DNA from: Melioribacteraceae bacterium
GTDB taxonomy: Bacteria; Bacteroidota; Ignavibacteria; Ignavibacteriales; Melioribacteraceae
Reading direction: 5' to 3'
Assembly (NCBI GenBank): GCA_021740785.1
Contig: JAIOZI010000008.1
Location: 38,974 to 102,973 of the forward strand
DNA length: 64,000 nucleotides
Below are positions 1 through 7,875 of the stretch, one piece after another. The position numbers and the translations under genes are program-made. Each line of letters opens with the position of its first letter. Position 1 is the first letter of the stretch. The notes under the pieces are model-generated. The model saw nothing but the letters and a program-made list of their open reading frames with translations, was not told the origin of the DNA and ran no database searches.

Positions 1-780
1 GGGAGTTGATTTATGAATGGATTTAAATGCATTATATAAATTCTCGGTAGAACTATGAATAATCTTCACTCGTTTTTCTTTTCTTTGAATTTCTTTGATC
101 AGTTTCAAATCATCTCTTGTCGCTCCACCGCCATGATCCCCAATACCCCAAAACACCGGAACATCACGATTAAGCTTGAGAGCTAAATCAGTCGCTTCAC
201 TTATTCTCTCAGCTAAGTTATCATATTCTGTGTGATAGAGACCAACTTCAATTCGATAGCTTAAAACCTCGGAACCGTCAGCACCTTTCCATCTGTATAG
301 ATTTGAAGGTAATTCAATATCCTCGGATTGAGGTCTCATGTGAATATAGAATTTATATCCGGCTTGATTCAATATTTGCGGCAGCCCCCCGCTGTGCCCA
401 AATGAATCAAAGTTATATGCAACTTCAGGCTCTGCATTGAAATTTTCTCTGAAAAATTTCCGACCGTAAAGTATCTGTCTGATTATAGATTCGGTTTGAG
501 GTAAATTTACATCCGGCTGAAGGAACCACCCGCCGCTGATAATCCATCTTTTATTATTTACAAGTTCTTTAATTTCCTTGAATAATGTTGGCTCATATTT
601 CTTAACCCACTTATATAAAACTGCCTCATTATGATTAAAAATAAAGTCTTTATTCTCGTTCAATAAATCGACAGTAATACGAAATGTAGATAAAGTTTCT
701 GCACATCCTTCTTCCCATTGCCACTGCCAAACCGGATCAAGGTGCGCATTACATATTAAATGAATTTTAGGAGTTTTCAC
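1..780 (-). CDS. GH38 alpha-mannosidase, N-terminal part (cut by window edge)
   Basis: This frame is open for 260 codons and runs off the left edge, so only the N-terminal catalytic part is visible. GH38 enzymes are zinc-dependent retaining alpha-mannosidases. The start reads HLICNAHLDPVWQWQW, the family hallmark; H13 and D15 match the first two zinc ligands. A second hallmark, NFDSFGHSGG, follows, in which D125 corresponds to the zinc-binding catalytic nucleophile. A GIGDHGGG motif near residue 215 is also typical. The GTG start at 780 was chosen because a GAGG Shine-Dalgarno lies ten bases upstream, inside the end of the symporter gene, and no ATG is available. There is no signal peptide, so it probably acts in the cytoplasm on imported mannosides. 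It follows the symporter with a 5-base gap and is almost certainly cotranscribed with it. Confidence 0.9.
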   Translation of the reverse strand, partial: MKTPKIHLICNAHLDPVWQWQWEEGCAETLSTFRITVDLLNENKDFIFNHNEAVLYKWVKKYEPTLFKEIKELVNNKRWIISGGWFLQPDVNLPQTESIIRQILYGRKFFRENFNAEPEVAYNFDSFGHSGGLPQILNQAGYKFYIHMRPQSEDIELPSNLYRWKGADGSEVLSYRIEVGLYHTEYDNLAERISEATDLALKLNRDVPVFWGIGDHGGGATRDDLKLIKEIQRKEKRVKIIHSSTENLYNAFKSIHKSTP

Positions 781-785
781 TTTAA

Positions 786-2546
786 TTAAACCTCGTCTTT
801 TGCCGGAAGATTTTTATACCAAGTAAAATATAGCGCTATTGCAAGTACGACAATAGTAGCAGACCATGCGTAAACTTTATCCCATTGTCTCATGAATGCA
901 TAAAAGGGTACTAATGCTAATGATAACTGAAATACTGCCGTCAGTAATCCGTTAAGCATATCAATTTGGGGCATCTTATCATTTGCGGGTACGAGACCTC
1001 TTCTAACTGCTTCTTCCTTTATTGGTTTCCAAAAACCGAAAGGTCTTATCCTGCTGTAAAAGTTAACTAAAATATCAGTATCAGTTGGTTCGTGAACAAA
1101 TCCGACTATTAAACAAATAATTAAACTGACAATTGTATCAACCGCTAAAGTTTCGGCTGAACCCCAGTCCGGGAAAATTAATTTTTGCAGAAGTATAAAA
1201 ACAGCCGTAAGTCCCATTCCCCAGACGAAAGCTTTTGCACTGAATCTCCACCAGTGCCATCTCATGGTTGACGGTACAAGAATCATAGTGACAATAACAA
1301 AAATCATAACTTCCCAAGCAGATATAATACTATCGAACGCGAGGCTGAATATGAAAGCAAATAGCAGAGCCAGCATTGATGCAAACTGACCGATTCTCAC
1401 CAATTTTTTCTCGTTCATTTTTTTTGCGATGTATCTTTTAAGAAAATCATTCACTACAACAGAACTGGTCACATTTATCATAGCATCAAGGGTAGACATA
1501 AGTGCAGCCAGCAGAACAGCAAGGAACAGCCCCCTAATTCCGGTCGGCAAATTTGTAAGTACGAGCGGCATTATTTTTTCAGCATCAAAAGAAGTTTCAA
1601 CTCCGATATAATAAATCCCGAGAACAAGAAAAGCGCATCCTAAAATCCATCTTAAGGTATAACCTACAGTCCACATTCCGCCGGCAAGAGCGGCATCACG
1701 CGGGCTGCGTGCGGTAAGGAAAAATTGAAAATCCCAGACATTCGGTCCGGCTAAAACTCTAAAGATAAGCCAGGAAAATCCAGCCATTAATATTGGTCCA
1801 AAGAAATAAAAGTGATGATAACTCTCCGGGGTATTATCAAGATAAGAGGGCCATAGTGTCCATGAAATTTCGAGCGAACTCCACTCCGCAACCTTTGAAG
1901 TCATTAAGTCCGCACCCGCATCATTTTGAAATACAATAAAGGTTAGAATTACAGCCCCGACTGCAATTAGGACAGTCTGCAGCATATCTGTTAATATAAC
2001 TCCGAAAAATCCGGCAAGTGTCACATAAATTCCGACAATAGAAAAAACGATTAATGTTGCCTGCCATCGTTCAAGCGGAAGAAATTCCTCGGCAAACTTA
2101 CCAATTCCGACTGCGATAAACATCAAGTTAAAAATCATTAAAACCAGCAGAAAAACAGCCGCAGCAATACGTGCTTTTTCTGCATCTTTATTATCACCGA
2201 AACGAGTTTGATTCCATTCGGCAAATGTCATTACACCCGATCGGCGGATCCACTTAGCTTGAAATGCCATGTAGAATGCTATTATGAACCACCCCCAAAA
2301 AATATGGGTCATCCAAATACCTTTCATTCCCAAATAAAACAGAGCGCCAACCATCGCCATTGTTCCACCGATATCGATATAACTTGAACAGCCCGATAAA
2401 CCAAGCATCCACCAAGGGACATTTCTGCCTGCGAGATAATAACCGTCTAAGTGTGCCGTAGCTCTTTTTTGTACCCAGAAACCGATAATTGCGACTAATG
2501 CAAGATATCCAAAAATTATAACGAGATCAGCGACGTCTAAATTCAT
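786..2546 (-). CDS. Sodium:solute symporter (SSS family)
   Basis: A 586-residue hydrophobic protein with about 13-14 membrane segments, the usual size for the SSS family (SGLT/PutP-like). The N-terminus LVIIFGYLALVAIIGFWVQ is the first membrane helix, followed by the typical YYLAGRNVPWWMLGLSG loop. Near residue 350 the segment MSTLDAMINVTSSVVVNDF matches the conserved S-T-x-D...SS-x-x-x-x-D stretch that forms part of the sodium site in this family. It should import a sugar or related solute with sodium across the inner membrane. It precedes the GH38 gene in one transcript and is divergent from the glycosidase at 2745. Its promoter is directly followed by a LacI-type palindrome, so induction by a sugar signal is likely. 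The substrate cannot be read from sequence. Confidence 0.92.
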   Translation of the reverse strand: MNLDVADLVIIFGYLALVAIIGFWVQKRATAHLDGYYLAGRNVPWWMLGLSGCSSYIDIGGTMAMVGALFYLGMKGIWMTHIFWGWFIIAFYMAFQAKWIRRSGVMTFAEWNQTRFGDNKDAEKARIAAAVFLLVLMIFNLMFIAVGIGKFAEEFLPLERWQATLIVFSIVGIYVTLAGFFGVILTDMLQTVLIAVGAVILTFIVFQNDAGADLMTSKVAEWSSLEISWTLWPSYLDNTPESYHHFYFFGPILMAGFSWLIFRVLAGPNVWDFQFFLTARSPRDAALAGGMWTVGYTLRWILGCAFLVLGIYYIGVETSFDAEKIMPLVLTNLPTGIRGLFLAVLLAALMSTLDAMINVTSSVVVNDFLKRYIAKKMNEKKLVRIGQFASMLALLFAFIFSLAFDSIISAWEVMIFVIVTMILVPSTMRWHWWRFSAKAFVWGMGLTAVFILLQKLIFPDWGSAETLAVDTIVSLIICLIVGFVHEPTDTDILVNFYSRIRPFGFWKPIKEEAVRRGLVPANDKMPQIDMLNGLLTAVFQLSLALVPFYAFMRQWDKVYAWSATIVVLAIALYFTWYKNLPAKDEV

Positions 2547-2597
2547 TAAAGTTCTCCAGAAGCAACTGTTGAAATATCAGGAAATTTCTTATATTTA

Positions 2598-2611
2598 TGT
2601 TAACGTTAACA
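2598..2611. promoter_or_regulatory. LacI-type operator, perfect 14-bp palindrome
   Basis: TGTTAACGTTAACA is a perfect palindrome with the central CG typical of LacI/GalR-family operators. It abuts the -10 box of the symporter promoter and lies 134 bp upstream of the divergent glycosidase gene, so it could serve both directions. Identical copies occur at 7847, 29623 and 39353. Confidence 0.75.
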
Positions 2612-2640
2612 ATAATAATAAAAGTAGATTTGATTCACAA
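2612..2640 (-). promoter_or_regulatory. Sigma70-type promoter of the symporter operon
   Basis: On the minus strand, TTGTGA (2635-2640) is followed after 17 bases by TATTAT (2612-2617). The 14-bp palindrome follows immediately, so a bound repressor would cover the transcription start. The same -10 TATTAT next to operator arrangement recurs at 12124. Confidence 0.6.
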
Positions 2641-2744
2641 GACCTATGCGTATTAATTTAGTATAAATTTTTGTTCCGTTTCGAAAAATAAAGAGTTCGT
2701 TTGAGGAAGTGAATTATTAAAATAAATTTATTTTGGAGTGATTA

Positions 2745-4979
2745 ATGAACAAGAAAACAAATATTTCAAAGTATCTCGTACGAAAGGATAAGTGGTATTT
2801 GGGCGGTGGAGATAAACTTTTATGGGCGCCTCCTTTTCCACAATGGCTTGATTATCCGGGCTGCTGGGATAGAATTCAATACTATAATATGGCAATCGAA
2901 ACCGGCTATACTTGGACAATACTTGATAAAGAAAGTAAAGAGATCAAACTGAACTTTAAGGATAGAACTTGGTATCCCAGTAAGTTAATCTCTGAATTTG
3001 CCACAGATGGATTGGAAATAACCGAATCACGTGCGATGCTTCGTAATGATGTTTTAGCATCAGAAATTATGATTAGAAATAAAACTAATTCGGTGAAAAA
3101 TCTTTCATTTATTCTTTGGACTGTTCACGATCATAAAGTTAAATCGGGAAGCGGCTGGTTATCTAATGTTAAGGTTAATGATGGAATTATTTCATTTACA
3201 AAAAATGTAAATGATTCGAAACGACCATTAACAAAGTTTGGCTGTGCTTTGGGAATTAGTAAAAAAGCGAAATCCACTACGATAAATTCGAGTCAAGGAG
3301 GCAATTTACAGCCGCATTACAAATTCACTCCTTTCCCGGAAAAATTTATTAATGGATCACTCCCCAATGAAATAAAAGTTAAAGGAATGGAAGATGGTGT
3401 AATTTACTTGGGAATTCATACTGAGTTAATAATTAAGCCAAATTCAACTCAAAAAATAAACGCCGGTTTTTCCGCCGGTACAAATTCTAAGACAGCAGTT
3501 GAACAGCTCAAAAATTCTATTAAAAAAGATATCGTTAAAGACAGCGATGAAAACTGGCAGAAAATATTTAATGGTGTTCCGTACTTCGAATGCAGTGATG
3601 ATTATATAGATAGATATTATTGGTACAGGTGGTATGGATTGAGATTGTTTACAATCTACGGCGGTGAAGGAAATTATAAATATCCTGCTGTCTGTGAGGG
3701 TTTGGGAAATTTCCGGGCGCCGATCACCTATAGCGCAATGTGCCACATGCTGGAGACGAGATGGATGAAAAATCCGGAAGTGGCTGAAGGCAGTTTGTTA
3801 AATTTTATTAGTAATCAACGTGAGGATGGCGGATTTAGAGGCTATATCGATTTTAATGTTTACCGACAGGAGTTTTTCTATCACGGTAATTGGGGAAATT
3901 CCGTTAATGAAGTTTATAATGTTTTTAATGATAAAAAATATTTGGAAAAAATATACCCGGGCTTGAAAAAGTACGCAGACTATTTTGATAAACAAAGAGA
4001 TAAGGAAAACAGCGGACTCTATGATATAGAGAATCATTATGAAACGGGACAGGAATATATGCACCGTTATATTGCAGTTTCAAAAGACGCCGATAAAGAT
4101 CACTGGGGTGATGTATTCAGATTAAAAGGTGTCGATGTAACAATTTATATCTATGAATTGAAAAAAGTATTAGCGAGAATTGCCGGGATACTTGGTAAAA
4201 GTAAAAAGGAAGAAAATAATTGGATCAGCGGTACTGAAAAAACCAAGCATGCAGTCCTGAATGAAATGTGGGATAAAAGAGATGAGATGTTTTATGATAT
4301 AAATCCCTTTACTAAAAAGAGAACAAAAGTTAAAGCTGCTGTTTGCTTCTATCCGTATTTCACTGATATTGTTGATGATTCTCATCTGCCGGGATTGAAA
4401 AAACATCTGCTGAACCCAAATGAATTTTGGACTGAATGGCCTGTTGCTTCTTCGAGTATTGATGATAAATATTATTCATCCGATGCGGAATGGAAAGAAC
4501 AGAGAATGAACTGCCCGTGGAACGGCAGAGTTTGGCCAATGACCAATAGTCATATTGCCGAAGCGCTTGCTGTTTCCGCAATTAGATTTAATGATGAGGA
4601 ATTATTTTCCAAGAGTGTTGAGTTTATGAATAAATTCATCCGAATGATGTTTTATGATCAGGATCCTAACCGCCCAAATTGTTATGAACATTATAATCCT
4701 AACAACGCAATTCCAAGTATTTATAGGGGTGTTGATGATTATCAACATTCGTGGGTTGTTGATCTGATTATGAAATATGTCGGCGGAATTCAGCCAAAAG
4801 AAAACTCTATCGTGATCAATCCATTTCCGTTTGAGATGAATCATTTCGTTTTAGATGAAATATTTATTCGCGGACGAAAAATAAAAGTGGAACGAAAAAA
4901 TAAATCATTTACGGTCACCGTTGATTCAAAAGAAAAGCACGTTTCAAAAATCGGGAAACAAATAATTATAAACCTTTGA
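2745..4979 (+). CDS. MGH1/GH63-like (alpha/alpha)6-barrel glycosidase
   Basis: A 744-residue protein without a signal peptide, so probably cytoplasmic. The N-terminal third (about residues 20-270) looks like a beta-sandwich domain, opening with a WAPPFPQWLDYPGCWDR stretch. The rest resembles the six-hairpin toroid of GH63, GH15 and MGH1-like hydrolases: tryptophan- and tyrosine-rich helices, an EMWDKRDEMFYDIN segment near residue 508 and a CPWNGRVWPMTNSHIAEAL motif near residue 590 that is typical of this superfamily. These enzymes usually invert alpha-glucosides or alpha-mannosides using two acidic residues. The exact catalytic pair was not assigned. A GGAG Shine-Dalgarno precedes the ATG. 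It is followed 13 bases later by the fused secreted protein at 4993, so the two form an operon. Substrate specificity is open. Confidence 0.75.
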   Translation: MNKKTNISKYLVRKDKWYLGGGDKLLWAPPFPQWLDYPGCWDRIQYYNMAIETGYTWTILDKESKEIKLNFKDRTWYPSKLISEFATDGLEITESRAMLRNDVLASEIMIRNKTNSVKNLSFILWTVHDHKVKSGSGWLSNVKVNDGIISFTKNVNDSKRPLTKFGCALGISKKAKSTTINSSQGGNLQPHYKFTPFPEKFINGSLPNEIKVKGMEDGVIYLGIHTELIIKPNSTQKINAGFSAGTNSKTAVEQLKNSIKKDIVKDSDENWQKIFNGVPYFECSDDYIDRYYWYRWYGLRLFTIYGGEGNYKYPAVCEGLGNFRAPITYSAMCHMLETRWMKNPEVAEGSLLNFISNQREDGGFRGYIDFNVYRQEFFYHGNWGNSVNEVYNVFNDKKYLEKIYPGLKKYADYFDKQRDKENSGLYDIENHYETGQEYMHRYIAVSKDADKDHWGDVFRLKGVDVTIYIYELKKVLARIAGILGKSKKEENNWISGTEKTKHAVLNEMWDKRDEMFYDINPFTKKRTKVKAAVCFYPYFTDIVDDSHLPGLKKHLLNPNEFWTEWPVASSSIDDKYYSSDAEWKEQRMNCPWNGRVWPMTNSHIAEALAVSAIRFNDEELFSKSVEFMNKFIRMMFYDQDPNRPNCYEHYNPNNAIPSIYRGVDDYQHSWVVDLIMKYVGGIQPKENSIVINPFPFEMNHFVLDEIFIRGRKIKVERKNKSFTVTVDSKEKHVSKIGKQIIINL

Positions 4980-4992
4980 CGAGAAAAATAAA

Positions 4993-7773
4993 ATGAAAAA
5001 AATTATATTTTTATTCGTAACTATAATAGTCAGCGCAACTGCATTCGCTCAATCTATTTTGGAATTTGATTACCGGGTTGATGAAAACGGAAACATAATA
5101 TTTGATGTGATTCAAAATGACGGTAAAATTGAGACATCACCAATTAACTTTTTTTCATTGTTATTAAATGATCGACTCATAAATTCTTCTGCTGCGAAAA
5201 CTGAAACGGATGGAAACGAAGTGCACGCAGTATTTTCCGAAGGACTCGCAGTTGTGATAAATAATGTTAAAGATGAAAGCAGGGGAAAAGCCTTCGAGGT
5301 TATTTTTTCCAATCAAACTGATACGGAATTGAAACTAGCAAACATTGTACCTTTCGGAGTAAATGATAAATATGTTTTTATAACTGCAGACGGACCTGAA
5401 GACGGTGTTAATTATTTATCCCGTTCAAAATTATTCCGCCCGGGTGTCGGTCCGGTTGGCGTAGTCTTACCTGATAATCTCTGGCACCTTGGATTTTGCA
5501 GTGTTGAATTGAACGATGGAATTTCGGTTACGGCAATTGCTCGCCGGGGTGAATCGGAAAATTCTGATGTTAGAAGATGGTACACAAAGTTAAAAGAAGA
5601 CGGCTTCGTTAAATACAAGTTCTATATTGAAGTACACGAGGGAGATTGGAAGTCGGGACTTAAGATAATGTTTCAAGACCGATGGCTGTATGATTTAGAG
5701 GAATTCGATAATTCCTTATTCGAGCGTAAAGATCTTGAATGGGTTCGCCATGATTATGTGATGACAATTCAAATGGCATGGGACCAAGCGTATCACGATG
5801 CTCTTGAAAACAAATACTATTTTGAGGATATCTTGGAGGATGCTGAGCCTCTTTTCGGGGGTTACGATTCATATCAACTTTGGCCTACCTGGCCTCGATT
5901 GGGGTTAGATCAGCGGAATCAATTTGATCTTTATCGAGATTTGCCCGGTGGTATTGAGGAGATAAAACGTCAGGTCGATTATGCTCACAGTAAGGATGTA
6001 AAATATTTTATCGCTTACAATCCATGGGATGCGAGTACCAGGAAAGAAGATCATTTGAAAGGGATGGCGGATTTAATAAGAGATACCGATGCAGATGGTG
6101 TAATACTTGATACGCGCGGGGAATCCAGCGCCGAATTACAAGAAGCAGCAGATGCGGTTAAGGAAGGTATTGTGATGTATAGTGAGGGAATGGCGATTCC
6201 TAAACACATGCCCGGTATTGTTTCGGGTCGAGTTCATGATGCAATTTACATGCCGCCGCCGGTCAATATGAATAAATATATCAAACCGGAATTTGCAATA
6301 TTTCGAGTGCTTCAGCCGAAGGACGGACATATTCATCGTGAAATAGGAGTTTCTTTCTTCAATGGTTACGGAGTTGAGATTAACATCATGAGAGCAGGCA
6401 GACCTCATTGGCTGGAGGCAGAATATAAATATCTCGGCAGAACCACAAAAATACTGCGCGAAAATACCGATAATTTTTTAAGCCGTGATTGGGAACCTTT
6501 GATTGAATCAAAGAAAGATAGCATTTGGGTAAACAAGTGGCCATCCGATGATAAAGTTATTTATACTATTTATGGCTTAATTCCAGAAGGATTTGATTCA
6601 CCGTTATTTGAGGTAGAGCCTGAAGATGATTTTCATTATGTAAGTTTATGGAATCATGAAGAATTAGTTCCGGAGGAAGTTAACGGCAAATTCTATGTAA
6701 AGTCCAGTACGGAAGCGTTTAATGAATCTTGGCTGGGAACTAGAAAAGAAGGCAGTGTAGATTGTATTGCTCAACTGCCCAAACTTCTGGATGTTAAACT
6801 TGATGGAGATTCATTAAAATTTGGTTCTAAAAAGGGAAGTGAAATCCTGATTTGGTCCGGCAGTACGGAATACAGCAACTCACCGCAAAAATTTGATATC
6901 GATTATAAAACAATTTCTTTAATGGAATATTTCCCGAAGAAAGAGGAGAAATTCATTGTTCAACTGTTTGATAACGGGAAATTATTGGATGAAAGAATTG
7001 TTGATATTGGATTGGGAGCACCTCGGTTAATAAGCAGGATTGAAAGAACCGAACCTGCCGAAACAACTCCCGAAGGAATGGTTAAAGTAACCGGGGGCGA
7101 ATATATTTTTATGATGGAACCGACTGAGGATCCAAACCCAGTGGTATTTTATCCTGATTATTCGAGTCCGAGAAATATAAATATAAAAACGTTCTATATG
7201 GATAAATATCCCGTTACTAATCAGCAGTATTATGAGTTTATGCAAGAATCCGGTTATCAGCCTGCAGATAAATCTAATTTCCTTGCACATTGGGAAAACA
7301 GAAAGCCGCCTGTTGGCAAAGAAAATCACCCGGTGATAAATGTTAACATGGATGATGCAAAAGCTTATGCTGAATGGGCGGGGAAGAGACTTCCGACAAG
7401 TATAGAATGGCAGTATGCTGCTCAAGGTACTGATGAACGTATTTACCCATGGGGAAATGAGTTTGATTCTGATAAGTGTAATGACGGATTAAACCATACA
7501 ACCCCGGTTGATGCATACCCTGAAGGCGCTAGTCCGTTTGGGGTGGAAGACATGGTGGGTAATGTATGGCAGCTAACAAATGATATTTATGATAATGCCA
7601 GTTACTATTTCGGGATACTTCGAGGCGGAAGTTATTATAATCCCTCTTCATCGATCTGGTATGTTGTGGGTGGAGCATGGCCGGTTACAAAGCATCAAAT
7701 GCTGCTTTTGGTCGGACCCGGCTTCGATCGAAATGCAACTGTTGGCTTTCGATGCGTTAAAGATGCACAATAA
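4993..7773 (+). CDS. Secreted TIM-barrel glycosidase-like protein fused to an FGE-like (SUMF1) domain
   Basis: The 926-residue product starts with a signal peptide ending in AFAQ. Residues about 25-230 look like a beta-sandwich. Residues about 250-520 look like a TIM barrel: a WPTWPRLGLDQ stretch, VDYAHSKDVKYFIAYNPWD, then DGVILDTRGES with D373 and MYSEGMA with E398 as possible catalytic acids. This order resembles retaining glycosidases of the GH31/GH36 kind, but I cannot assign a family. Residues about 690-926 are a formylglycine-generating-enzyme-sulfatase domain (MVKVTGGEY, KRLPTSIEWQYAA, YPWGNEFD, GNVWQLTND, RGGSYY, GFRCV). The cysteine pair used by true FGE near RGGS is absent: SYYNPSSSIWY has none. 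Sulfatase-activating activity is therefore unlikely, and a binding or accessory role is more plausible. The protein probably acts in the periplasm or outside the cell. Confidence 0.72.
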   Translation: MKKIIFLFVTIIVSATAFAQSILEFDYRVDENGNIIFDVIQNDGKIETSPINFFSLLLNDRLINSSAAKTETDGNEVHAVFSEGLAVVINNVKDESRGKAFEVIFSNQTDTELKLANIVPFGVNDKYVFITADGPEDGVNYLSRSKLFRPGVGPVGVVLPDNLWHLGFCSVELNDGISVTAIARRGESENSDVRRWYTKLKEDGFVKYKFYIEVHEGDWKSGLKIMFQDRWLYDLEEFDNSLFERKDLEWVRHDYVMTIQMAWDQAYHDALENKYYFEDILEDAEPLFGGYDSYQLWPTWPRLGLDQRNQFDLYRDLPGGIEEIKRQVDYAHSKDVKYFIAYNPWDASTRKEDHLKGMADLIRDTDADGVILDTRGESSAELQEAADAVKEGIVMYSEGMAIPKHMPGIVSGRVHDAIYMPPPVNMNKYIKPEFAIFRVLQPKDGHIHREIGVSFFNGYGVEINIMRAGRPHWLEAEYKYLGRTTKILRENTDNFLSRDWEPLIESKKDSIWVNKWPSDDKVIYTIYGLIPEGFDSPLFEVEPEDDFHYVSLWNHEELVPEEVNGKFYVKSSTEAFNESWLGTRKEGSVDCIAQLPKLLDVKLDGDSLKFGSKKGSEILIWSGSTEYSNSPQKFDIDYKTISLMEYFPKKEEKFIVQLFDNGKLLDERIVDIGLGAPRLISRIERTEPAETTPEGMVKVTGGEYIFMMEPTEDPNPVVFYPDYSSPRNINIKTFYMDKYPVTNQQYYEFMQESGYQPADKSNFLAHWENRKPPVGKENHPVINVNMDDAKAYAEWAGKRLPTSIEWQYAAQGTDERIYPWGNEFDSDKCNDGLNHTTPVDAYPEGASPFGVEDMVGNVWQLTNDIYDNASYYFGILRGGSYYNPSSSIWYVVGGAWPVTKHQMLLLVGPGFDRNATVGFRCVKDAQ

Positions 7774-7818
7774 ATTTGTTTTAAAAATCCCTTGAAAATA
7801 TTTGACTTTATTTCAGGA

Positions 7819-7847
7819 TTTACTAAATTTCTTTTTGAAAAAATATT
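7819..7847 (+). promoter_or_regulatory. Possible promoter of the ABC importer operon
   Basis: TTTACT (7819-7824), a 17-base spacer and AATATT (7842-7847) place the -10 box directly against the operator, as at 2612 and 12124. An alternative is TTGACT (7802-7807) with TAAATT (7824-7829) and a 16-base spacer. In either case the palindrome lies at or just after the start of transcription. Confidence 0.4.
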
Positions 7848-7860
7848 GTTAACGTTAACA
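7847..7860. promoter_or_regulatory. LacI-type operator upstream of the ABC/LacI operon
   Basis: Perfect palindrome TGTTAACGTTAACA, 15 bases upstream of the TTG start of the binding-protein fusion. The operon ends in the LacI gene, so this site implies autoregulation. Confidence 0.75.
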
Positions 7861-7875
7861 TAGAAGAAACGTAAT

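Noticed and set aside
7060..7773. Calling the SUMF1-like domain a functional sulfatase-maturing enzyme
   Set aside because: The catalytic cysteine pair near RGGS is absent and no sulfatase gene is present in the window.
7580..7795. A 71-codon frame overlapping the end of the FGE-like fusion
   Set aside because: It is in another frame of a clearly conserved domain and has no start signal.
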